The notes beneath the pieces were generated by a model that had not been told where the DNA came from, searched no databases, and saw only the letters and a program-made list of their open reading frames with translations. Below, piece after piece: positions 1-8,604 of a stretch of DNA of 11,139 nt (positions are counted from its first letter, which is position 1; every line of letters starts with the position of its first letter). The translations under genes and the position numbers were made by a program. Source of the stretch: Acanthamoeba sp. SK_2022b (taxonomy: Eukaryota; Discosea; Longamoebia; Acanthamoebidae); assembly GCA_027943245.1 (NCBI GenBank), contig JANDJZ010001047.1, positions 1 through 11,139 on the forward strand, in the 5' to 3' direction.

Positions 1-997
1 TGGGCTTCCCTCGCGAGGAGGTTCTTCGTGCCCTTCGTGCCAGCTTCAACAACCCCAACAGAGCCGTCGAGTACCTCATGACTGTATGCCCTCCCTCCCA
101 CAAACGGAACGTGCCGGCAAAGATTCAAATGGCTCACCTCGCCCCTTCTCGCCTCCTACAGGGCATTCCCGACATGCCCGCGCAGGCGCCCGCAAGCCCG
201 GCTGCCGGACGGGCAGCTGCCCCCGCCGGTGGCGAGGGCGCCGCTGGCTCTCCTCCCGCTTCTGCTGCTGGCGGCGAGGGCGCCGCAGGTGGTGGCGAGG
301 GAGGGATCTCTCTGCCCTCGAACCTTTTGGGCGCTCTCATGGGCCAGCAGGGCGGCGGTGCTGGCGGTCACTTCGAGTGGCTGCGTCAGCACCCGCAGTT
401 CAACCAGATCAAGGCCATGGTGCAGCGCAACCCGCAGCTCCTGGGTCCGCTGCTCCAGCAGCTCGGCCAGCTCAACCCCCAGATCCTTCAGATGATCGGC
501 CAGCACCAGGCCGAGTTCATGGCTCTCCTCAACGAGCCCATTCAGGGCGGCGCTGCCGGCGGCGGCGGCGGCGCTCCCCCCGGTTCCAACTACATCCAGG
601 TCACTCAGGAGGAGAAGGAAGCCATCGACAGAGTATGTCCGCCGCGCGCTTTTCCCTCTGCCCTCCTGCGTGTAAGGTGATGAAGCTCATGTCCTTCTTC
701 TTCTTCCCTCTGCAGCTGCAAGCGCTTGGCTTCGAACGGCACGTGGTCATCGAGGCCTTCTTTGCTTGCGACAAGGACGAGCAGGTGACCGCCAACTACC
801 TCTTCGTACGTTCCTCCCTCCCTTGGTCTTCTTTGTTGTGACTCCAAAGCTTTCTCCATAGCTTTGCTTGCCCGCGACTGACTGGTGGCTAATCGCCGTC
901 TCCTGGGTAGGATCACGGCCATGAGCTCGAGATGGACGAGGACGACGAGGGCTTTGGCGGCGAGGGTGGCGAGGGCGGTGAGGGCGGCGCTCCTTAA
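1..997 (+). CDS. RAD23: RAD23-type UV excision repair / proteasome shuttle protein, 3' part
   Basis: Exons by my reading are 1-83, 162-632, 716-805 and 911-997 (TAA at 995-997), all joined at GT-AG sites with phases that close; about 242 residues are present. The gene begins outside the window, so the N-terminal ubiquitin-like domain is missing. Visible in order: most of UBA1 (GFPREEVLRALRASFNNPN, then EYLMTGIP across the first intron); an Ala/Gly/Pro-rich linker; the XPC-binding (STI1-like) domain, Gln/Leu-rich, at about 370-545 (FEWLRQHPQF to LLNEP); a Gly-rich linker; UBA2 (LQALGFERHVVIEAF, CDKDEQVTANYLF); and an acidic/glycine tail. RAD23 binds XPC/Rad4 in nucleotide excision repair and carries polyubiquitinated clients to the proteasome. 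The domain order separates it from ubiquilin/Dsk2, which has a single C-terminal UBA. The call is secure; only the 5' end is missing. Confidence 0.93.
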
Positions 998-1487
998 ATC
1001 GCGCGGGGCGGCCTACTTGCTGTAAGACGGAGACGGAGCACGAAGCAATGTAAAGAGTTAGAAAGTCGCGCGCGAGCTATCGCTTTCGAATCGGAATGAA
1101 TGGGTGCGGGCGGGATAGACCGCAAGATGACGATGCTTAACGATTGTTTGCACAGCTGTCGGCCGCCAGGGTGGAGAGGCAAGGCAACGCGTGGCGCCCG
1201 GCGATAGTGGGCCGCCTGTCGCCGACACGGATCTACCTCTGACACAGCACCACCTAGCGCCCGAACTACGAAACCACTGCCCAGCAGGATAAGACAGATG
1301 GCCAAGTATCTGGTGGAAGAGCTCAAGGAGGTCGCCACACCGTGGTCGTCCTCAGCCGCGCGTTCGGCTGCCATGGCGTTGACGTAGAACTTCGTCTCTC
1401 GCGTTGTGGTCTTCGACCATGACGCCGCGAATAGAAGGTTTGCACCACCCACAAACCGCTGATCATACACTGAACATGACTTCATTT
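998..1487. other. Convergent intergenic gap, no recognised gene
   Basis: This holds the 3' ends of RAD23 (plus) and the PHD-kinase gene (minus). I see no tRNA, rRNA or clear polyadenylation hexamer. The minus strand stays open from 1560 to 994. That reading contains an Ala/Glu-rich stretch followed by a hydrophobic segment (YLAICLILLGSGFVV) and then turns Arg/Ser-rich; it resembles no family I know and may be chance. A short plus-strand reading (MAKYLVEELKEVATPW, about 1299-1385) is also unassigned. Confidence 0.4.
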
Positions 1488-4436
1488 CTACAAGACAGCG
1501 CCACCAGGCCTGCCTTTCGTACGGCCCCTTGGTGGCCCTTGTGCGCGGCGGCAATGCCAATGCTGTAACAGCGGGGTATCACTCTGCCCTGGCTGTAGTA
1601 CTCTGGATAAAGAGACGACTCAGACATGCACGCGTTGTGTTGTGAACCATAGTACGGCACGTACCCCGGCATCCCAACACAGTGTGAACACCTCGCACGC
1701 TCCCTCAGCATCGAGCCGCGAATGTTGATCGACGCACATGAGCTTCTTCACAAACTCCCACCGCTCTGGAGTCAACCTGAGGTGAAACAACAAAAAAAGA
1801 GAGCTTAGTGAGTGCTCCCGTGTCTGTCTGACAGGCAGTGTTGTGCGTACAGTGCTGTGGGTGCTTGTCTCCATGTGCTGGCCCAACTCACAACCCTGCT
1901 ATAACTCATACGTGATACCGCTCTGCTCATCTGATTGTCCGACATCTTGATATCGAGCATCTGTGGAGCGCAGGTGAGGTGTTGTCCTTGAAGCAGAAAA
2001 TACTTGAGCAACGATTGTGAGCCTTACCAGGGAAGCGATCAAAACGCCGGCGCTCCAGACATCGATCTTGTGTGAGCACATGCCGCCTTCGACCAGCTCC
2101 GGCGCAAGGTAGCCTGGAGTGCCCACTCTCTTAGCTGGCCACATGCTTCCCAGTTTGTGGATGCTTGCGTATCCGAAGTCAATCACACTTGTGCCTGCGT
2201 ACATAGTGTCAGACGCCAACCCTTCTATTCAGCAGGAAGTCGCAAGGTGGCAAAAGAAATGCTCACAGAGCGAGTGTCATCATTACCAGTCTCCGAGTTG
2301 AATAACACGTTGTTGTGGGACAAATCATGGTGCACAACATCTTGCCGATGCATGCCACGAACCGCCTGTACAAATAAAACCGCGATTGAGCACCCGCACA
2401 CAATGAAAACCAAGAGAGGAGAATGAACCAACAAAAGCTGATGGACAAATTGACGGAACTGAGATTCTGACGAGCACTGGGATCCGTCGTTGTCTGTGCA
2501 GCCAAAGCGCAACAAAGTTCAGTGGCATTCATTAACAGCTAGAATACGACAGTACCAGTAAAGCGCAGTACAAGGCCTGGGAGAATGTAGGCACCCAACC
2601 TGAACAGGCCATCTGAGACGAGCTGCGCAACGTGTGGGACCCTGACAAGCTTGCGCAAGATGCTGCCTTCGTGCATGGCTGCTTTCCGACCCTTTTTTGG
2701 CAGTTTCACCACAAGGAGTGCCTGATAGGGCCCTCTCAACAGCCACACGTCGCTGTTTGCAGTCTGAACGCCCAAGGATGGGGTGAGAGTGGATGCAGAT
2801 CATCATGTGTGCATAGAGTAAGTCACCTGAGAGATTGGGTGAAGAAGATCCCCTGATAGATCAGTTGCATTCTGGTGCACCTGTTTGCCCCTGCCTGTTC
2901 TGTCCTCTTTGCTGTTGACTTCGTTGCTGCCCTTCTTGTGGCCACTCTTCTTGTCGCTATTTTGTTTGTTGTTTGTATCCTTGTCTTCTTTCTTGTTTCT
3001 ATCCTCACTGTCACCATCACTGTCGTCATCTTTGCCTTCGCCTTCACCTTCACCTTTGCCTTCGCCTTTGCCACTGCTGTCATTGTCATTGCTGCCATGT
3101 TTCTTCTCATTTTTTCTTTTCTTGTGTTGACAGGGAGGACATACCCACCTCTTATGTTTCAGGGGCGGTTTCATGAGACCAACACAAGCAAGGTGGTACC
3201 ACCTGTTGCACAGAAGACAGTTGCATGCTACCCAGCTGCTGAGGTTACTGGTCAAACAGAGGGTACACAACTGTCCCACCCAGAGGTCCTCTTGCAGCAC
3301 ACACAGGTTCATCCTTGCCAAGAGGAGGTCCCTCAGCATCTTGTCCTCCTGGATGATGTTCCTCACAATCTTGTATCAAATGAGGAAGGTGCATCATATC
3401 TCAGCATCACCTAGGAGATGCTTGCCATAGTATCAGACCATGGTCATCAGTCAGCCATGCATGGGTCTGAGAATGATCACCACCTGCATTCATGTGCCAG
3501 AGAAGTGGGTGCAAAAGGTGATGGGAAAAGAGCAGGACATTTCAATGGGCCTGCCCTTGGCACTCCAAGTAAGAGCTACCAGCAGGTCCTGTCAATAGTA
3601 GGAGCCAATGGCGCCCTGCCATACAAGCTGATCCCTGTATATAATCCAGCACAGGAAAGCTTAGATGGTTTTGCATCCCTCAGCAAATCACAAGGTGAGC
3701 ATACCAGTCATCCTTGGGTTGGCCCTCTTTCTTAAATTTGATGAAGTTGCCTGGCAAGAGACATTTACCACAATGCAGCTGCTCCCAAGCAACATTGAGA
3801 TATTCACCAAGCGGCCTGATGACCATGTCTGGTTTCAGGAGAGTCATCTTGAACTTGCCCAAGTTGGATATGGCTGTTGCGCCAGCTTGTGCAGTATTCC
3901 TGATAATTGAAATACATTAACAAACAGCAGAGAAGAGTGTAAATGGAGCTTACCAATTGATAGATACACTTGAGGGCAGATGACTTGCAAGGATGAGGTC
4001 AGAGTAGAATAAACATGCCCATGCCTGCTCTGACACCCCCTGTACTTGAAGTATGTCATTGGCCTTCACCAGGAAAGCCTTGCCAAAGACCTTGAAGCAA
4101 CTGTTGGATCTCACTTTTTGCTTCCACAACTTTGAAATCTCCTTCTCCTGCATTATGCAACTACAAGAGAATCAGCATCAAATCAACAACTGGAAACAGC
4201 AGCTGGGTTGTATGCACGTCATGCAGGCCCTTCAGAGTGTGTTTTAGTTGATCATCACTGTCCAGGGTTTTGTCCCATTCTTCCTCTACCACATTCAGCT
4301 GCTGCAGGTGTTGGGTGTAGTTCTCTGTGCTGAAAGTTGATGAGGTGATACGACAGAACAGGTGAGCAACAGATCTCTGGGTGAGGCCTTGCCTTGCTGG
4401 TGAGACATCCTTCAAGATATCCTTCTCATCTTCCAT
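1488..4436 (-). CDS. PHD-finger / divergent protein kinase fusion protein, 14 exons
   Basis: Reconstructed on the minus strand with compatible GT-AG phases: 4436-4191, 4160-4091, 4029-3954, 3899-3692, 3634-3580, 3483-3411, 3361-2827, 2763-2556, 2493-2429, 2365-2287, 2194-2028, 1960-1912, 1765-1692, 1562-1488; 659 aa. The start ATG at 4436 sits in GCAATGG. Residues 1-242 match no family I recognise; VVEAKSE (93-99) followed by EQAWACLFYSDL could be a PD-(D/E)xK-like core. A PHD finger spans 275-320 (C275, C278, C291, C294, W297, H299, C302, C317, C320). A Lys/Glu/Asp/Ser/Gly-rich linker follows to 421. The kinase has VVK (K441), an alpha-C Glu (E453), HHDLSHNN (524-531), DFG (544-546), GTPGYLAPE (563-571), DVWSAG (583-588) and RWEFVKKLM with AEGACEHW near the end. 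HRD is HHD and the usual catalytic-loop Lys is Ser. PHD fingers usually read histone tails, so a chromatin kinase is possible. The small exons 5 and 6, exon 12 and the C-terminus are uncertain: without the last intron, the frame would instead stop at 1622-1620. Confidence 0.72.
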
Positions 4437-5028
4437 TGCAGCTTTGTAAACAGCAAACTCGCTGGCAGCGCAAGCTGACTTCGTCCTTGCAAACGCGTTT
4501 GCGCGGGAAAGCCCTGAGCCAGAAAACAACCAGGAAAACTCGTTTCGTAATGTTAAAGATCGGTACGATCGCCTGCTTGACGTGATGCCCAACAAGCGTG
4601 TGGCATTTCGCACCTGAGCGTGGGAGTCGTGAGGATCCAAAAACGCACACGGGCGACGGCACGGTGGCACCACGTACGCTTGGACTTGCGCAGAAAGGGC
4701 CTCGGGTGGTGATGGCGACCCGCTAGCCTGTGAGGAGCGTGTAGTGCAGCTGCTCGCAGCACCACACCGTGTCCTCGATGATGTCCACCCTGCACGATTG
4801 AGGCACATGTGCGCGAGGTATGGCCATCGTGGGGCCAGCTGTTCGTGTTGAAGGAGGCTGCACACCTCGAGGTACGGCCATCAGGGCGTGTGCTAGGCGC
4901 GCGAGGAGAAGGTAAGCTTCACCGCCGCACGCTCCGTGGCGCGGCTCTCGCCAAGCCGATCGACTGAGAAATGGGTGACGCTCTTTGCCTACGGCCTTAT
5001 CGGTGCAGTTCTAATGGGAAGATACTAA

Positions 5029-5130
5029 ACACACTTCATGACCGGAGAGGCAACCACCTGGCATCAAGAAGGTGGAGCGCCTACATGGGATCACCCTCAA
5101 CGTCACGTACCGCCCAGTGGTGGCAGAGAG
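5029..5130 (+). pseudogene. Probable relic of an AlkB-like 2-oxoglutarate/Fe(II) dioxygenase C-terminus
   Basis: Two adjacent plus-strand frames together resemble the end of AlkB-family proteins. The first, at 5029-5061, gives THFMTGEATTW. It is followed, one frame over, at 5060-5130 by GIKKVERLHGITLNVTYR and PVVAER, then a donor-like GTAAG at 5131. In AlkB homologues a strand ending in a Met/Leu-x-Gly-Glu-Ala type motif leads into W-x-H (the last iron-ligand His), and the domain ends with an R-x-N/S-L-T-F-R strand. The order and spacing here agree. The frame changes between the two halves, exactly where the His is expected, and a TAA lies in frame just upstream at 5026-5028, so an intact gene is unlikely. 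It could also be a decayed exon copied from elsewhere or a sequencing error. The family call rests on a short stretch. Confidence 0.35.
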
Positions 5131-5339
5131 GTAAGACGTCGCCACGCCAACGACGCCGACCCTAAAGAGCTGTGGCTCGCTATGTGGAACGCCACAGGAG
5201 CGGCGGCCGTGCCCGAGGCACCAGGCGGTCCACCAGCGGGCCAAGCTATGTGGGTTGAGCGGATTTACACAACAGGATTGTGCCCTCACACGTGGTTACC
5301 CCGGTTCTGATACGGTGGCCTTCCCTACCAGGAAATTTC

Positions 5340-5427
5340 CTAAATACCACTCACTGCACAATAAATACAAATATTTATTTTGGTGATTGGATAGATCAGC
5401 AGTCACGCGTCAGGCCAAGCATCAAAG
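5340..5427 (+). promoter_or_regulatory. AT-rich presumed core promoter / 5' leader of the AspRS gene
   Basis: A sharply AT-rich patch at about 5340-5382 (ATAAATACAAATATTTATTT within it) interrupts otherwise GC-rich DNA and ends about 45 bases before the AspRS ATG at 5428. It includes TATA-like strings, so it may position transcription. No initiator or start site can be proved from sequence alone. Confidence 0.3.
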
Positions 5428-8407
5428 ATGGAAGACACAAAGAAGCAATCGTTCGTGGAGGCAATCGAGGCGATCAAGCAGGACATCAAGCATTCGACTT
5501 CCGAATTACAAACCAAGAAGCAGGCAAAGGCGCCCCAGGCCGAGCTAGAGCCTCTCCTGAACACGCTCAAGGATCTTAAGGCTAAGCTCACTGCCAAGGT
5601 GAGCATCACGGCGCCAGGGCAATTTTTCAGCACGCTGGACGATTTGGCCGCAATTTGAGATCTTTGACAAATGTTCTGTCTCGCAGGAGAAGGAATTCAA
5701 GGATGCTTATCCCGATGCCGCTGGTCAGGGTCTTTCCAAGAAGTACATACACCACCTGCCTTCGAGATTTGCTTGGGCTCAAATTGGAGTCTGTTAGCTG
5801 ATGTTGCTCACCAGGGAGGCCAAGAAGGCCGCCTCCAAGGCGGCCAAGAAGAAGGGGACCGAAGGCGCTGCTGAGGTAAGTCATATCTTGTTATTCGCAT
5901 GTGCAAAAAGGGGCCGTTAATGTGCCCGTTGATGTGGCTGCTCAAGTCTCACGCTGCGTGCGCGTGCCAGGTGGTGAAGGAGCAGCAGACCTTTGACAAC
6001 TTTGGTGTGCGCCCGCTCATCCGATCGGAGGAGAGATCCAGCAAGGTCTACACCAACGTGGGTGACCTTTCCGCTGCCAAGGACGGCGAGACCGTGACCG
6101 TGAGGGCGCGTCTCTACACTGTGCGCGGCACCGGTAAGTCCAAGTTTTCTCCTAGGGCTTGGCTGGCTGCTCATGGACTCACTCTGGCTTTGTCCTTGCC
6201 CCCCCCCCCAACTAGGCAACAAGCTGGCCTTCGTAGTGCTCAGGCAGAGGACCGCCACCGTGCAGGCCGTGCTGGAGAAGAACGACACCATCTCGGTTGA
6301 GATGATCAAGTTCACCAAGGGCATCCACCGCGAGTCCCTGGTCGACGTCGAGGGCGTGCTCACCAAGGCCGCCACCGAGATCGCGTCGTGCACGCAGAAG
6401 GACGTGGAGCTCCGCGTCAGGAGCCTCTTCGTCGTCAGCCAGACTCTCCTCCAGGAGCTGCCCCTCCTCCTCGAAGACGCCTCCCGACCGGCTCCCATCC
6501 TGAAGGCTCAAGTACACCTCCCCCCCAAGCGCGAACGCTAGCTCCCGGCCCACACGTGTGGTGTTGTATCTCACTTGCCTTGTGCCGCCTACAGAAAGCC
6601 CAGATCAAAAAGATCCAGGCCGAGGTCGACGCCACCGAGGCTGAGCTAGAGCAGGCCAAGAGTATGAACAACCAATGCCCCCCCCCCTCCACAACTCTTT
6701 CTTCTTCTCCGAACAAGTCTTACGCCTGGGAACTCTCTCGGGGGGGGGGATGCGCAGAGGAGGGCAAGGATGTGACCCCGCTCCTGGCCAAGCTCGAGGA
6801 CCTCTCCCGGCAGAAGAGCGAGGCTCAGAAGTTCGTGAAGGTGGGACAGAAGACCAGGCTCGACAACCGTATCCTCGACCTCAGGGTAACGCGATCTCGC
6901 CAACCCCATGGGCCATGATGCCTTACTCTTCTCTCCCGTTCGTTTTTCTTACGCGACGGTCTATCCACCCCCCGACGAATCGTCGTGCGACAGACGTCGG
7001 CCAACAACGCCATCTTCAGGATCCAATCCGGCGTGTGCCAGCTGTTCCGGGAGTTCCTGCTCGGCCAGAGCTTCACCGAGATCCACACGCCCAAGATGAT
7101 CTCCGCTGCCTCGGAGGGCGGCGCCGGCGTGTTCAAGCTCGGCTACTTTGACGGTGCGCACCACCCGCTCTGCCGCTTTCTCCCGGCCCGTGTGCGGTCG
7201 CGTCGGCCACCGAGCAAGCGCTGTGCGAGGCTCACGCAGAAACTCGTTCTCGTTCTCCTCGTCGTGGCCAGGCTTCGCCTACCTCGCCCAGTCGCCCCAG
7301 CTCTACAAGCAGATGGCGATCTGCGCCGACTTTGAGCGCGTGTTCGAGATCGGCCCCGTGTTCCGTGCCGAGAACTCCAACACCCACCGCCACCTGACCG
7401 AGTTTGTCGGCCTCGATCTCGAGATGGCCTTCCACGAGCACTACCACGAGGTCCTCGACGTGCTCGACGCCCTGTTCACCTTCCTGTTCGACGGCCTCAA
7501 GACCCGATACGCCGTCGAGCTCGAGGCCGTCCGGGCCCAGTACCCCTTCGAGGACCTCAAGTACACCTCGCCCTCGCCCCGCATCGAGTTCAAGGAGGCC
7601 ATCGCCTTGCTCCGAGAGGACGGCATCGAAATCGGCGACTACGACGATTTGAGGTACGCGCGCGCCGCTCCTCTTTATATAAGAGGAGAACGAGAGAGAG
7701 AGAGAGAGAGGCGCGTGCATGTGGGAGGCGATCGCCGACTGACCACCTTCTCTCTCGGGCAACAGCACTCCTCAGGAGAAGCACCTGGGCAAGCTCGTGA
7801 AGAAGAAGTACGGCGTCGACTTTTACATCCTGGACAAGTTCCCCTCTGCCATCCGCCCCTTCTACACCATGCCCGACCCCAAGAACCCCGTACGCATGCC
7901 CCCTCCCCTCATCCTCCCAACCACTGTGTGGCTTCCGCATGTGGCTCCTGGCTTACATTTTTTTTTGTAATTGTTGTTTAATTTATTTTTTAATTGTTGT
8001 TTTATTTTTTTGTATTTTGTTGGGCGTGCTGCTGGGGGGGGACAGAACTACTCCAACTCGTACGATTTGTTCATCCGTACGGAGGAGATCTGCTCGGGAG
8101 CCCAGCGTATCCACGACTCGGCGCTGCTCGAGGAGAAGGCCAAGGAGAAGGGCGTCAGCATTCCCACCATCCAGGTCCGTCGCCTCCTCCTCCTCCATCT
8201 CCTGTGGTGGCCGCTGCAGTTTCGCTGCTTGGCCGCTAACGTCGCTGGGTGCGGCCACAGGCCTACATCGACGCCTTCAAGTACGGCGCGCCGCCTCACG
8301 CCGGCGGCGGCGTGGGCCTGGAGCGTGTGGTGATGCTCTACCTCGGCCTCAGCAACATCCGCAAGTCCTCCCTCTTCCCCCGCGACCCCACCAGGCTCAC
8401 CCCCTGA
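5428..8407 (+). CDS. DARS1: Aspartyl-tRNA synthetase, cytosolic class IIb, complete, 12 exons
   Basis: Exons: 5428-5598, 5687-5742, 5815-5875, 5971-6133, 6216-6511, 6595-6661, 6758-6885, 6994-7153, 7272-7653, 7766-7889, 8046-8174, 8261-8407; 627 aa with every phase closing. It charges tRNA-Asp with aspartate in the cytosol. The ATG at 5428 is the first in the frame, in AAAGATGG. In order: a WHEP-like helical hairpin at 1-57 with a Lys/Ala-rich tail to about 90; the OB-fold anticodon-binding domain ([27 protein letters not shown] [10 protein letters not shown]) to about 240; an inserted hairpin at 245-300; then the class II core with motif 1 ([17 protein letters not shown]), [12 protein letters not shown], motif 2 ([20 protein letters not shown], catalytic R399) and motif 3 ([12 protein letters not shown]601), ending [10 protein letters not shown]. 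Human and yeast homologues are about 501 and 557 aa; the extra length is the N-terminal hairpin and the insertion. SGAQRIHD and the [11 protein letters not shown] entry to the core are typical of eukaryotic AspRS, not AsnRS. Confidence 0.96.
7692..7710 (+). repeat. GA dinucleotide microsatellite in AspRS intron 9
   Basis: Nineteen bases of uninterrupted GA repeat on the coding strand lie in the intron between the exons ending at 7653 and beginning at 7766. The intron has a separate pyrimidine-rich stretch before its AG, so the repeat probably plays no part in acceptor recognition. Confidence 0.85.
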
Positions 8408-8604
8408 AGAGAACAACCACAACCTCGCCCACCCCCTTCTCTCCCCACGTTCGGGGCTTTTCCTGCGCAACGATGCACGTAAACGGTCCCGTGACCAACA
8501 GGGAAGTTTCTTCGTCGGCTGCTTTTGTGTCTTGGTGGCCATTGGGCAAGATGGAGAGCAGAGACAAGTTCAACAGAACGAGGTAGAGGCAGCAGGGAGG
8601 GGTG

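Larger units (their letters stand above)
4437..5427. other. Divergent intergenic region between the PHD-kinase and AspRS genes
   Basis: About 990 bases between two divergent starts, presumably holding both promoters. Base composition rises in G+C right after the kinase start. Two pieces read like protein. One is the AlkB-like fragment at 5029-5130, listed separately. The other is a 34-codon minus-strand reading at 4827-4723 (VDIIEDTVWCCEQLHY within it) that starts with ATG, stops at TAG, has no useful splice donor nearby, and belongs to no family I know. I see no RNA gene here. Confidence 0.4.

Noticed and set aside
86..841. Arg/Pro-rich 251-codon plus-strand frame over RAD23
   Set aside because: It is a shifted-frame shadow of GC-rich RAD23 exons and crosses two clear introns; no domain is seen.
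1079..1100. TTCGAATC string resembling a tRNA T-loop
   Set aside because: The flanking five bases on either side do not pair and no acceptor or anticodon stem can be drawn around it.
2875..3414. Plus-strand 179-codon frame that looks like a multi-pass membrane protein
   Set aside because: It is the exact antisense of the Lys/Glu-rich linker and PHD exon; the hydrophobicity is a by-product of charged codons read backwards, while the minus strand has a recognisable PHD finger and matching splice sites.
3950..4153. Uninterrupted 67-codon minus-strand frame beginning MQEKEISKLWKQK
   Set aside because: It shares the exon ending in the EQAWACLFYSDL segment, but its upstream part cannot be joined in phase to the exon ending at 4191; the two-exon model with a short intron closes all phases and gives a better motif. 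Not fully excluded.
5917..8258. Several long minus-strand frames over AspRS (for example 5917-6498, 6212-6574, 7232-7768)
   Set aside because: They mirror the conserved AspRS exons in antisense, a known effect of GC-rich codon usage, and contain no family motif.
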